DNA from: UBA7672 sp965279205
GTDB lineage: Bacteria > Pseudomonadota > Alphaproteobacteria > Caulobacterales > Hyphomonadaceae
DNA: 64,000 nt
NCBI GenBank assembly: GCA_965279205.1
Contig: OZ257144.1
Span: 1,984,001-2,048,000 of the forward strand
Direction: 5' to 3'
Shown: one piece after another, positions 1 through 10,197 of the stretch
Layout: the number at the start of each line of letters is the position of its first letter
Position numbering within the stretch: the first letter of the stretch is position 1
Made by a program: the position numbers and the translations under genes
The notes under the pieces: generated by a model
Told to the model about the DNA's origin: nothing
Databases searched by the model: none
The model's input: the letters and a program-made list of their open reading frames with translations, nothing else

Positions 1-202
1 CGAACGCCATGGCGGCCGATACCTGGTCCGCGGCGGCAAAGCCGAGGGGATCGAAGGCGCCCCGCCGCAGCGTATGGTCCTGCTGGAGTTTCCAACCTTC
101 GAGGCCGCCCGCACTTGGTATTTCTCGCCGGACTATCAGGAGATCATCGGCCTGCGCTTTGCCGGCTCAAACGGCCGGCTGATGCTTGTCGAAGGCGTCT
201 GA
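1..202 (+). CDS. DUF1330-like protein, C-terminal part (5' truncated)
   Basis: The window opens inside this gene; the reading frame runs from base 2 to a TGA at 200-202, giving about 66 residues. The visible tail has the YLVRGG ... EG ... RMVLLEFP ... A..WY.SP.YQ.I..LR ... LMLVEGV pattern of the small DUF1330 family, which adopts a dimeric ferredoxin-like alpha+beta fold of about 95 residues. About the last two thirds of the protein is therefore present. No biochemical role is established for the family. The next gene follows 64 bases later on the same strand. The assignment rests on motif recognition in a partial sequence. Confidence 0.7.
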   Translation, partial: ERHGGRYLVRGGKAEGIEGAPPQRMVLLEFPTFEAARTWYFSPDYQEIIGLRFAGSNGRLMLVEGV

Positions 203-266
203 ACCGGCCCGATTTGTCATCGGGCGAGGCTGGTCGTAGACTCAGGACGGACTCAAGGAGCCTGCC

Positions 267-920
267 ATGGCCGACGATCTCAAATCCGCACCAAAGCCCG
301 ACACCTCCCACGAGGAGCCCATGGGCCGCGCTTCCTTCACGGCATTCACGAACGCCACCCAGGACGACTGGATGAAGATCGTCGCCGCCAACCAGGTGTT
401 CTCGAAGGGGCATGTCGATCGGATTGTGACCCACCTCAACCTGCTCAAGGGCGACTGCGGTGGCTTCCCGGTGGACCGGCTGGAGCATTCGCTGCAGACC
501 GCCACGCGCGCCCACCAGGCTGGCAAGGATGAGGAGTATGTCGCCTGTGCTCTGCTGCACGACATCGGCGACACGCTCGGCGTCTACAATCATCCCGATA
601 TCGCCGTTGCGATCCTCAAGCCATTCGTGTCGGAAGCCAATCTATGGATGGTGGAGAACCACGGCATCTTCCAGGGGTACTATTTCTGGCACCACATCGG
701 GCTCGACCGGAACGCGCGCGACCAGTTCCGCGGCCATCCGCATTTCGAGTACTGCGCGCAATTCTGCCACTTGTTCGACCAGCCGGCCTTCGACAAGGAC
801 TACAAGTCCATGCCGCTCGAGGCGTTCATCCCGATGCTGAACCGCGTGATGGAGAAGCCGCGCCAGTCGATGTACCTGACGAAGAGTGGCGAGTCCGTCT
901 TCCAGGCCGAAACAAAATGA
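267..920 (+). CDS. HD-domain protein, possibly a PhnZ/MIOX-like diiron oxygenase
   Basis: A 217-residue soluble protein. The ATG is preceded by AAGGAG six bases upstream. Metal-binding HD-fold residues can be read as H74 (LEHSLQTA), H98-D99 (LLHDIGD), H132 (ENHG), an HH pair at 142-143 and D171. The 24-residue spacing between the first His and the HD pair, and a conserved F..HP.F block before the last Asp, recall the subset of HD proteins that are mixed-valent diiron oxygenases (PhnZ, TmpB, myo-inositol oxygenase) rather than phosphohydrolases. That is inference: no phosphonate or inositol gene lies nearby, and the protein could equally be a hydrolase of unknown substrate. A GC-rich hairpin begins directly after the stop codon. 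Confidence 0.75.
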   Translation: MADDLKSAPKPDTSHEEPMGRASFTAFTNATQDDWMKIVAANQVFSKGHVDRIVTHLNLLKGDCGGFPVDRLEHSLQTATRAHQAGKDEEYVACALLHDIGDTLGVYNHPDIAVAILKPFVSEANLWMVENHGIFQGYYFWHHIGLDRNARDQFRGHPHFEYCAQFCHLFDQPAFDKDYKSMPLEAFIPMLNRVMEKPRQSMYLTKSGESVFQAETK

Positions 921-940
921 CCCGGACACGCATGTCCGGG
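921..940 (+). terminator. GC-rich hairpin after the HD-domain gene
   Basis: An 8-bp stem, cccggaca paired with tgtccggg around a 4-base loop, starts at the base after the stop codon. There is no T-run, so intrinsic termination is only possible. The rest of the interval to 1181 shows nothing I can identify. Confidence 0.35.
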
Positions 941-1181
941 CCGAGGGCGGGGGATCTGTGCGTCACTTGGCCAGCAGAGGCGTTGCGGCGAAAAACGGGC
1001 AGGTCTGTCCAATGTCGGAGCAACAACGAACGGCGCGCCGCCGTGTTCCGCTCGAATCCCTGTGAAATGACTGGTTCCGTCGCGTTCTCGGCGGCTCAGG
1101 GCCGCATCCTGGGCGCTTGAGCCTCCGGCTCGCGCTGCTAGGGTCGTCTCACCGGGGTTGCTTGAGTACGAGGATCTGTTG

Positions 1182-3230
1182 ATGCGAATTCAGCTCGCGC
1201 TCGCCGCCGCTGTGTTCCTTGCCATTCCAGCTGTCCTCGTCTCCGGCGCCGTCGCCGACGAGGGCATGTGGACCTTTGACAACTTCCCCTCCGCAAAGGT
1301 GAAGCAGCTCTACGGCTTTGCGCCGGACCAGAAATGGCTCGACCGGGTACGCAAGACCTCGGTTCGCCTCGATGGCGGCTGCTCGGGCACGGTCGTCTCG
1401 AAGGACGGGCTGGTTCTTACCAACCATCACTGCGTAGCCGATTGCGAAAGCGATCTCTCCAGCCCAGGCAATGACTATCACCAGGACGGCTTCTTCGCTC
1501 CGACCCGCAAGGACGAGAAGATCTGTCCCAGCGCCGAAGCGTCCATCCTGCAGTCGATGACCGACGTGACCCAGCGTGTGAAAGCCGCCAGCGGTCGCAA
1601 CGCCGAGATCGCGGCGATCGAGAAGGAAGCCTGCGGTGAAAACCGCGCCCGACGCTGCGAGGTCGTGAACCTCTATCGCGGCGGGCAGTACAAGCTCTAC
1701 GTTTACGACCGCTACGACGACCTGCGCATCGCTTTCGCGCCCGAAATGCAAGCGGCGTTCTTCGGCGGCGATCCCGACAACTTCAACTTCCCGCGCTACG
1801 CACTCGATATGGCGCTGGTGCGTCTCTACCGCGATGGCCAGCCGGTCACCTTCGCCGATCCGCTGAGCATCAATCCCGCTGGCGCCAGGGAAGGCGAGCT
1901 CGTCTTCGTTCCCGGCAATCCCGGCTCAACCGAACGCCTGCTCACTGTCTCGCAGCTCGAATTCCAGCGCGATCACTTTCTGCCCTGGCGTATCGAATAC
2001 CTTGCCCAGCTTCGCGGATCGCTGCTTGCCGAAGCCACGAAGGGTGAAGAGGAAGCCCGCCAGGTCAATGATGGCCTGCAGGGCATCGAGAACTCGCTCA
2101 AGGTCTACAAGGGCCAGCGCGGCGCACTGGTCGAGCCATCCTTTTTCGCGGCGAAAGTCTCCGACGAAAAGAGGCTCCGTGATACGCTCGCGGTGAAATC
2201 GGAGCTGCGTACGAAATACGGCGATCCGTTCGCCGACATCCAGTCGCTCATCGTCACGCAGAAACAGACCTTCCTGCCTTACCAAATGCTCGAAGCCCGC
2301 TTCGGCGCAGGCTCTGTCCTCCTGCTGGACGCCCGCACGCTCGTCCGCGCCGCCGCCGAGCGCGCGAAGCCGGAAGGTCAGCGCCTTTCCGAATTTTCGC
2401 CCTCGCGCCTGCAGTCGATCGAGCGCTCGATCCTCGCCGAGGCGCCGGTCCATCCGGTACTCGAAAAGCTCGAGATCGTGTTCTGGCTCGACAAGACGCG
2501 CGAATATCTCGGTGCCGATCATCCGGCGGTGAAGGCGCTGTTCGGGACCAGCTCGTCGGCGGAAGTCGCCAACAACATTGTCGCCAACTCGCAAGTCATC
2601 GATGCCGCCTATCGCAAGAAGCTCTGGGCCAATCCGGCGAGCGTCGCCGCATCCAACGATCCCGCCATCGCGCTGGTAAGGCGGATCGATGCCGCTGCCC
2701 GCGCCGCTCGCTCGAAATACGAAACCGGCGTCACGACACCCGCTTCGGCCGCGGCCGAGAAGATCGCCGGCCTGCGGTTCGACGTGCTGGGCCAGAGCAT
2801 CTATCCCGATGCCAACTTCACGCTGCGTCTCTCCTACGGCACGGTGAAGGGCTGGAATGATCCGCTCCGTGGCGAGGTGAAGCCTTTCACCTACGCCTCC
2901 GGCCTGTGGGATCGCGCGACCGGCGCCTATCCCTTCAACCTTGCGAAATCATGGGTTGGCGGGAAGTCGAAGATTCCGGGCGCGACCCAGTTTGATCTGG
3001 TATCCACCAATGACGTGGTCGGCGGCAATTCCGGTTCGCCGTTGCTGGACAAAGATGCGCGGCTGGTGGGGTTGGTCTTTGACGGCAATATCCATTCGAC
3101 CGGCGGGGCCTATGGCTTCGACCCGGCGCTGAACCGGACCGTGTCGGTGTCCACCCAGGCGATCCTGGCGGCGCTGCGCAACATCTACGGCGCGAAAGCG
3201 CTGGCCGACGAACTCGAACGAAAACAGTAA
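1182..3230 (+). CDS. S46 family dipeptidyl peptidase, DPP7-like
   Basis: A 682-residue secreted serine peptidase that removes dipeptides from peptide N-termini, expected in the periplasm. I prefer the ATG at 1182 to an in-frame TTG at 1158 because it directly precedes a signal peptide (MRIQ plus a hydrophobic stretch, cleavage near residue 25). The chymotrypsin-fold triad is visible: His in TNHHC (residues 80-84), Asp209 in the FPRYALD segment, and Ser617 in GGNSGSP. Eighteen residues after the Ser lies a glycine (FDGN, residue 635). In characterised S46 enzymes a Gly here marks DPP7, which prefers hydrophobic P1 residues, and an Arg marks DPP11, which prefers acidic ones. The next gene starts 24 bases downstream, so the two are probably co-transcribed. 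Confidence 0.93.
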   Translation: MRIQLALAAAVFLAIPAVLVSGAVADEGMWTFDNFPSAKVKQLYGFAPDQKWLDRVRKTSVRLDGGCSGTVVSKDGLVLTNHHCVADCESDLSSPGNDYHQDGFFAPTRKDEKICPSAEASILQSMTDVTQRVKAASGRNAEIAAIEKEACGENRARRCEVVNLYRGGQYKLYVYDRYDDLRIAFAPEMQAAFFGGDPDNFNFPRYALDMALVRLYRDGQPVTFADPLSINPAGAREGELVFVPGNPGSTERLLTVSQLEFQRDHFLPWRIEYLAQLRGSLLAEATKGEEEARQVNDGLQGIENSLKVYKGQRGALVEPSFFAAKVSDEKRLRDTLAVKSELRTKYGDPFADIQSLIVTQKQTFLPYQMLEARFGAGSVLLLDARTLVRAAAERAKPEGQRLSEFSPSRLQSIERSILAEAPVHPVLEKLEIVFWLDKTREYLGADHPAVKALFGTSSSAEVANNIVANSQVIDAAYRKKLWANPASVAASNDPAIALVRRIDAAARAARSKYETGVTTPASAAAEKIAGLRFDVLGQSIYPDANFTLRLSYGTVKGWNDPLRGEVKPFTYASGLWDRATGAYPFNLAKSWVGGKSKIPGATQFDLVSTNDVVGGNSGSPLLDKDARLVGLVFDGNIHSTGGAYGFDPALNRTVSVSTQAILAALRNIYGAKALADELERKQ

Positions 3231-3254
3231 CGCGTAGCAAGGGGCAGGCGGGGC

Positions 3255-4724
3255 ATGAATATCGAGTGGGGCTGGGACAACGGCCGGGCCATTCTTGGCC
3301 TGTTCGTGATCACCGCGATCGCGTGGCTCCTGTCGGAGAACAAACGAAAATTCCCGTGGAAGATCACGCTCGGCGCTGTGGCGATGATGTACGCCTTCAC
3401 GCTGCTGTTGTTCGGCGTACCCGTCATCCGCGCCGGCCTCGACAGCGTGAACAACGGCATCAACGTGCTGATCGCCGCCACGCGTGAAGGCACGGCCTTC
3501 GTTTTCGGCCCTGTGATTGGCGATCAGACGGCGTGGGAAAAACTCGTCGGCGCCCCCGGCCCGATCTTCATCTTCCAGCTTCTGCCGTTGATCATCGTTA
3601 TCGGATCGCTTTCGGCTATCCTGTGGCACTGGGGCATCCTCAAGGTCATCACCAACGGCTTCGCCATCGTCTTCCAGCGCACCATGGGCATGGGCGGACC
3701 GACCAGCCTCTCCGTCGCCGCCAACATCTTCATGGGCCAGACCGAGGCTCCACTGCTCATCAAGCCGTACCTGAAAGTGATGACGCGGTCAGAGCTGCTG
3801 ATCGTCATGGCGACCGGCTTCGCCACCATCGCCGGCTCGGTGCTCGTGGTCTACGTCACGCTTCTGCGTGACACGCTGCCGACCGTCGCTGCTCACCTCA
3901 TCACCGTCTCGATCATCGCATCGCCGGCAGCCGTTGCGCTGTCCATGATCATGATCCCGGAAACGGAGGCGACGTCCAAGTCCACCGGCGAGACGGATTT
4001 CAAGTATCACTCGACCATGGACGCCTTCGCTACCGGCGCCACGGACGGCATCGCCATCATCTGGAACATCGCCACGATGCTGATCGCGGCGCTGGCGCTG
4101 GTCTACATAGCCAATGCCGTTCTTGGCATCATTCCGGTGCCCGCCGACTGGGGCGACGGCGAAACGCGCCTCAGCCTCAACATGATCCTCGGCTGGCTGT
4201 TCTCGCCGCTGATGTACATGGCCGGTGTCCCGATCGAGGAAGCCGCGAAAGCCGGTACCTTCGTGGGACAGAAAACGGTGTTCACCGAGTTCGTCGCCTT
4301 CATCAATCTCGGCGCGCTTCCCGCTGCCGAGATGACCGAGCGCACGCGCACGATCGTCACCTACGCGATTTGCGGCTTCGCCAACTTCGGCTCGATGGGC
4401 ATCCTGATCGGCGGCCTGTCGATCATGTGTCCCGAAAGGCGACCCGACTTCCTGTCGCTCGCCTGGAAGACTCTGTACGCGGGCACGCTCGCCACGATCA
4501 TGGCAGCTGCCGTGGTTGGCTCCCTGCCGTATTCACTGTTCGAAACAGCGGCCGCCCCAGCGACCACCGAAGCGCCTGTCACCACTCCGGCCGAAGCGAT
4601 TCCACCCCTGGCCGCGCCGCCCGCAACGGACGCCGCACCGCCTGCGGCGCCTTCAAGCCCGATCACAACTCCGGCGCCTGCCCCGGATACGGTTCCGGCC
4701 CAGCCAGCAAGCCCCACTCCGTAG
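3255..4724 (+). CDS. Concentrative nucleoside transporter (CNT/NupC family)
   Basis: A 489-residue inner-membrane protein predicted to import nucleosides with a cation. The family signature is intact: GPTSLSVAANIFMGQTEAPL near residues 150-170, a GVPIEEA motif and a NFGSMGILIGGLS motif near the C-terminus. Many hydrophobic helices cover residues 10-430. The last 60 residues are an unusual Ala/Pro/Thr-rich tail of low complexity, not part of the transport fold. A GGCGGGGC ribosome site lies just upstream. It follows the S46 peptidase by 24 bases and precedes a TonB-dependent receptor, suggesting a scavenging cluster whose outer-membrane step may be that receptor; this is inference. Confidence 0.93.
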   Translation: MNIEWGWDNGRAILGLFVITAIAWLLSENKRKFPWKITLGAVAMMYAFTLLLFGVPVIRAGLDSVNNGINVLIAATREGTAFVFGPVIGDQTAWEKLVGAPGPIFIFQLLPLIIVIGSLSAILWHWGILKVITNGFAIVFQRTMGMGGPTSLSVAANIFMGQTEAPLLIKPYLKVMTRSELLIVMATGFATIAGSVLVVYVTLLRDTLPTVAAHLITVSIIASPAAVALSMIMIPETEATSKSTGETDFKYHSTMDAFATGATDGIAIIWNIATMLIAALALVYIANAVLGIIPVPADWGDGETRLSLNMILGWLFSPLMYMAGVPIEEAAKAGTFVGQKTVFTEFVAFINLGALPAAEMTERTRTIVTYAICGFANFGSMGILIGGLSIMCPERRPDFLSLAWKTLYAGTLATIMAAAVVGSLPYSLFETAAAPATTEAPVTTPAEAIPPLAAPPATDAAPPAAPSSPITTPAPAPDTVPAQPASPTP

Positions 4725-4844
4725 TTTCCAGGCACTAGCCCTCACGGCGCCGAACGGCGTAAACAGTCCACGCCGCTCAAGGGATGGGGCGGCTCGGTCT
4801 TTGCTTGGCTTGCCTCTGACAGGCGAGTGATACTGGAGGGTAGC

Positions 4845-6950
4845 GTGCGGGGATCTTATACGGCTGCAAGCTGGATTGCGCTTGCCGCGGCCACGGCTGC
4901 TTTCGCGAGCCCGGCTTTCGCGCAACAGACGACAGCGCCCCTGCAGGTCGCCCATACCGACACAGCTGATCCGGCTGATCCCGCCGATCCGTCCTCCGAC
5001 GTGATCACCATCTATGGCGATCGCGTTTCGACGGACCCGGGCGCCTACTCGGTCGTCAGCGACCAAGCCATTCAGGAAATGGCGGCCAACCACCCCGCCG
5101 AAATCCTGAATACTGTTCCCGGCGTCAACGTGCAGATGAACTCCGGCCAGGAGCTGCTCGTCGCCATCCGATCTCCCGTGCTGCCGGCTGGCGCAGGGCA
5201 GGGTTCGTTCCTGATCCTCGAAGACGGCATTCCCACGCGCGCGTCCGGCTTCGGTAACGTCAACGCACTGTTCGAGATCCACCACGAAACCGCCGAGGCG
5301 ATCGAAGTCGTGCGCGGCCCAGGTTCGGTGCGCTACGGCTCCAACGCCGTCCACGGCCTGATGAACTTCATCGATCCCGAGCCCGGCGCACAGGACGGCC
5401 AGACGCTCACGGTCAGCGCCAACTCGCTCCAACGTTACCGCACCGATGCGACGGCCAACTTCGAAACCAACGGCGTCGCCAACTGGGCCGGCCTGTCGGT
5501 GATGAAGGATGGCGGCTGGCGTGACGCCTCGGGCGTCGACCAGCAGAAGCTCACGCTCCGCTCCAAGGTCTTCGGCGAGACTTGGAATGCCGTCGCCACC
5601 CTTTCCGCGGTCAACCTGAACCAGGAAACCGCCGGCTTCATCCAGGGGCACGATGTCTACAAGAGCGAAGACATCGCCAAGACCAATCCCAACCCCGAAG
5701 CCTATCGCGACGCCTGGGCTGCGCGCGCCAATGTCCGTTTCGAAACGAACATCGGCGATGACCTTCTCACCATCACGCCGTTCGCCATCACCCAGCGGAT
5801 GATCTTCATCCAGCACTTCCTGCCCGACCAGTCGACCGAGAAGAACGGCCACGACTCCTTTGGCCTGATGACGCGTTATGATTTCGGTCCGGACGAGATG
5901 CGCTGGTCGGTTGGCGCCGACGTGCAGCTTGCTGATGGTTTCCTGAAGGAGATCCAGACGCGCGCCAGCTTCGGCGGTCCCGTGAACAACCCCACTTTCC
6001 CGAAGGGGATCCACTACGACTATGACGTGTCGACCTACATGGTCGGCCTCTATGGCGAGCTCAACTGGGACTTCGCGCCCAACTGGACGATGCTGGCCGG
6101 CGTGCGCGGCGAGGCCCACGCCTACGACTACACAACCAACAAGGCGCCGGGCACCTATGGCCGCTTCCGCGTTGCGCCAAGCCGCACCGACGAATTCAAC
6201 CTGCTGACGCCGAAGATCGGTTTCACCTATTCGGGCTTCGAAGGCGGCATTGTCTATTTCAACTATGCCAAGGGCCAGCGCGCCCCGCAGACCTCCGACC
6301 AGTACCGTCTCCAGAACCTGCAGACGATCCAGCGCCTCGATGTCGAAACGCTCGACAGCTACGAGTTTGGCGCGCGGGGCAAGGTCGCCGGCGTCAATTA
6401 CGACGTCTCGATCTATCGCATGTTCAAAGACAACTTCTTCTTCCGCGACTCCGACGGCCTCAACGTTCCGAACGGCCGCACGAAGCATTTCGGTGTTGAG
6501 GCTGCGCTCAACGGCGCCTTTGGCGAGTTTGCCGACGGCGAGTTCCGCTGGAACTTCAACGCATCCTTCGGCGACCAGACCTATGCCTTCGACCGTAACG
6601 TGGCGGCTGCCACGGAAGACATCTTCAACGGCGCCGAGATCGATACAGCGCCGGACTGGCTGGCCGATGCGGGCTTCGGCTGGCAGAACGACACCTTCTC
6701 GTTGTTCGCCTCGACCGAGTATGTCGGCCAGTACTTCACCGACGCCGCCAACCAGCACTCCTACCATGGCCACCTGATCGGCCATCTGCGCGGCGCCTGG
6801 CATTTCTCGGAAGATATCGAGGCCTTCGCCATCGTTCGCAACGTCACGGACGAGCGCTACGCCGACCGTGCGGACTTCGCCCAGGGTGTCGACCGCTACT
6901 TCCCGGGCGAACCGCTGAACGCGACGATCGGTCTCCGCATCCGTCACTAG
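4845..6950 (+). CDS. TonB-dependent outer-membrane receptor
   Basis: A 701-residue outer-membrane receptor that imports a ligand using TonB energy. I chose the GTG at 4845 because ggaggg lies four bases upstream and the product then begins with a clean signal peptide (VRGSYTAAS ... FASPAFAQ, residues 1-25); an in-frame GTG at 4827 lacks a ribosome site. A TonB-box-like DVITIYGDRV lies near residue 50. The plug domain follows at about 65-170, with AIRSPVLPAG and EVVRGPGSVRYGSNAVHG motifs. The beta-barrel fills the rest and ends in NATIGLRIRH; the terminal residue is His rather than the usual aromatic. The ligand cannot be read from sequence; the neighbouring transporter makes a nucleoside-like substrate conceivable. 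Confidence 0.92.
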   Translation: MRGSYTAASWIALAAATAAFASPAFAQQTTAPLQVAHTDTADPADPADPSSDVITIYGDRVSTDPGAYSVVSDQAIQEMAANHPAEILNTVPGVNVQMNSGQELLVAIRSPVLPAGAGQGSFLILEDGIPTRASGFGNVNALFEIHHETAEAIEVVRGPGSVRYGSNAVHGLMNFIDPEPGAQDGQTLTVSANSLQRYRTDATANFETNGVANWAGLSVMKDGGWRDASGVDQQKLTLRSKVFGETWNAVATLSAVNLNQETAGFIQGHDVYKSEDIAKTNPNPEAYRDAWAARANVRFETNIGDDLLTITPFAITQRMIFIQHFLPDQSTEKNGHDSFGLMTRYDFGPDEMRWSVGADVQLADGFLKEIQTRASFGGPVNNPTFPKGIHYDYDVSTYMVGLYGELNWDFAPNWTMLAGVRGEAHAYDYTTNKAPGTYGRFRVAPSRTDEFNLLTPKIGFTYSGFEGGIVYFNYAKGQRAPQTSDQYRLQNLQTIQRLDVETLDSYEFGARGKVAGVNYDVSIYRMFKDNFFFRDSDGLNVPNGRTKHFGVEAALNGAFGEFADGEFRWNFNASFGDQTYAFDRNVAAATEDIFNGAEIDTAPDWLADAGFGWQNDTFSLFASTEYVGQYFTDAANQHSYHGHLIGHLRGAWHFSEDIEAFAIVRNVTDERYADRADFAQGVDRYFPGEPLNATIGLRIRH

Positions 6951-7074
6951 CGCCAGACAGGTCGCGAATAGCAGGTAGTTAACGGCCGAAGCGCCCGCAA
7001 ACCGCGTGCTTCCGCTTGCGGAATCCGTCTCGCGCCGTTTATGTCGCTTCGTCAACCAGTTCGGGGCCGGACCC

Positions 7075-8607
<1,533 letters not shown>

Positions 8608-9078
8608 GGTAGGGCAGCGAGCGCGCGCTAAGATCCGACGATCTGGCTCCTGACCGGCGGCGTAGCACACGCCGCCAGCGTCAGCACGCCGCTCAACAAC
8701 GCCAACATCAGAACTCTCACACTACGCCCTCACAACTGAACGGCGTGAGTCTGCTGGCGCATCGGCAAACAAAGTCTTGATGGCGGGGCGGGGCAGCGCC
8801 CCCTCCGCGCGAGTCATTCTCGGGTAAGGCCGAAGGCCGCATCCCGAGAATCTTGGTTCGCAAAGCATGGGAACTGATCGCTTTTCCCGATGACACTTCA
8901 ACCGGGATTCTCGGGACAAGCCCGAGAATGACTCTCTGATAGGGCGGCTGGATTCAGTCGAATCCAGCATCGTCCAAAAGCCAAATCCTCAACGCAATCA
9001 AACCCCGCGCGCGAAAGGATATGCTGGGTTCACACCCCTCCGTCCTCACCCTCTCGGCCCCGGCCCACACTGCGCGCC
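8608..9078 (+). other. 471-base non-coding interval
   Basis: No frame here looks coding. It contains an 8-bp hairpin at 8656-8676 (ggcggcgt / acgccgcc), which may end the carboxylase transcript although it lacks a T-run, and the mirrored repeat element listed at 8811-8934. The remainder shows no recognisable signal. Confidence 0.7.
8811..8934. repeat. Mirrored REP-like element (two hairpins inside a larger inverted repeat)
   Basis: The outer arms gagtcattctcggg (8811-8824) and cccgagaatgactc (8921-8934) are perfect 14-base inverted repeats. Each arm also has its own partner: attctcggg/cccgagaat at 8816-8824 with 8843-8851, and again at 8907-8915 with 8921-8929. So two short hairpins of the same sequence sit in opposite orientation and can also pair with one another. 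This is the architecture of REP/BIME-type extragenic elements mobilised by RAYT transposases. No such transposase is present in the window. Confidence 0.65.
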
Positions 9079-9693
9079 ATGAAACAGCGCCGGTTTCCGC
9101 TCTGGTTCGTCTGCGACGTGACCTGCTTCATCGGCGTCATCGCGGCCTTCTGGCCGCTGATGATCGCCTTCCACGCCGCCTTTGTGCGCGTGATGAAGAC
9201 AAAAGCCCGCCGCATCGCGCCTGACGACTTCGACCTGCTGCGCCTTCTGCTCGTGCGGGCAGAGGCGCAGCAGGCGCTGGCGTTATGGCGGCAGGCCTTC
9301 CGGCTCAGCGGCCTCAACCCCGGAAGCGTGCGCTACCAGCCGCCAAGTCCTCCCACCGACCAACGATCCTTCCTCAAGCGCTTCGACGCCTGGCGCCGCC
9401 GCTGCCTCGATCTCGACGCCGCCGCCCGCAGGCTTGCCGCCACCCTGCAGCGCAGGCTCACGGCTGGTTCTCCACGCCTCGATCGATCCGCTTCCCTTGC
9501 GCTCTGCGCGGCGGAGCCAGTCCGTGCGCTCTCTGGAGCGCAAGACGGCATGCCGCGCCGAAGCGCAGCGAAAGCGGGAGGGGGCTCGCGCGCCATGCTC
9601 CGCTCGCGCGGCCCGCCTGTGCCTTCAGCTGCCCGAAACTCAAACCTCCGCGCCCCGCAGGCCATGCCTGCGAGGTCGCGAGCGTTTGCATAA
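9079..9693 (+). CDS. Small hypothetical protein with one N-terminal membrane segment
   Basis: I do not recognise this gene. The first 125-130 codons have strong third-position GC and encode a short basic start (MKQRRFPLW), one transmembrane helix (about residues 10-35, CDVTCFIGVIAAFWPLM) and a helical, arginine-rich domain. From about base 9460 onward the composition changes to Arg/Ser/Pro-rich low-complexity sequence and other frames are also open. The true gene may therefore be shorter, or the 3' end may be frameshifted or eroded. It ends shortly before the terminator of the opposing bactofilin operon. Existence of the gene is moderately supported; the C-terminal end is not. Confidence 0.45.
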   Translation: MKQRRFPLWFVCDVTCFIGVIAAFWPLMIAFHAAFVRVMKTKARRIAPDDFDLLRLLLVRAEAQQALALWRQAFRLSGLNPGSVRYQPPSPPTDQRSFLKRFDAWRRRCLDLDAAARRLAATLQRRLTAGSPRLDRSASLALCAAEPVRALSGAQDGMPRRSAAKAGGGSRAMLRSRGPPVPSAARNSNLRAPQAMPARSRAFA

Positions 9694-9704
9694 TCGCCAA
9701 ACGA

Positions 9705-9730
9705 AAAGGCCGCCCTTTCGGACGGCCTTT
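9705..9730 (-). terminator. Terminator of the M23/bactofilin operon
   Basis: An 8-bp stem (aaaggccg / cggccttt) with a 10-base loop lies 24 bases beyond the bactofilin stop codon. Read on the reverse strand the hairpin is followed by a T-rich stretch (ttttcg), as expected of an intrinsic terminator for the leftward operon. Confidence 0.75.
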
Positions 9731-9753
9731 CAAAACCTGTTGGGTCAGTTCGC

Positions 9754-10197
9754 CTAGGACTGCGACGGCGGGTCGGCCATCGGGTCCTGGGCGTGTTTGA
9801 CGGCGCCTTCGAAGATGGCGTTCGGCTCGATCGCCAGCGAGGCGTGGAAGATGTCGCCTCGAACCTTGGCGCCGGTGCAGAGCTGCACCTTGCGGCCGCG
9901 GATGCGTCCTTCGACCGTGCCGCGCACGACGACTGATTCGGCAACCACTTCGCCTTTGACAGCGCCGGTCTCGCCCACGGTCAGCGCCGAGGCGCGTACA
10001 TCGCCCTCGATCTGCCCGTTGATGTCGATTTCGCCCAGCGAGACGATGGTGCCCGTCATCTTGACGTCAGCCGAGATGATCGACGGGCCGGAGCGGGCGG
10101 CAGGCGCGCGCTTGGGAGCGGCGCTCTCGGGCAGCAGCGGCTTCGGCGCCAGCTGCGGCATCGGAGGCGCTTCAGGAGTTTTACCCTTAGTGAACAT
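9754..10197 (-). CDS. bacA: Bactofilin (polymer-forming cytoskeletal protein)
   Basis: A 147-residue cytoskeletal protein that polymerises without nucleotide and scaffolds local cell-wall synthesis at the inner membrane. After a Pro/Ala-rich N-terminal tail (residues 1-35), the right-handed beta-helix core runs from about 38 to 140, seen as repeated short strands with Gly turns (IISADVKMTGTI, EIDINGQIEGDV, VVAESVVVRGTVEGRI, AKVRGDIFHASLAIEPNA). The gene overlaps the end of the M23 peptidase gene by 11 bases and is co-transcribed with it. Such pairs are known from other alphaproteobacteria, where bactofilin positions the peptidase during stalk or bud formation. Symbol by family; orthology to a particular BacA is inferred. 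Confidence 0.92.
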   Translation of the reverse strand: MFTKGKTPEAPPMPQLAPKPLLPESAAPKRAPAARSGPSIISADVKMTGTIVSLGEIDINGQIEGDVRASALTVGETGAVKGEVVAESVVVRGTVEGRIRGRKVQLCTGAKVRGDIFHASLAIEPNAIFEGAVKHAQDPMADPPSQS

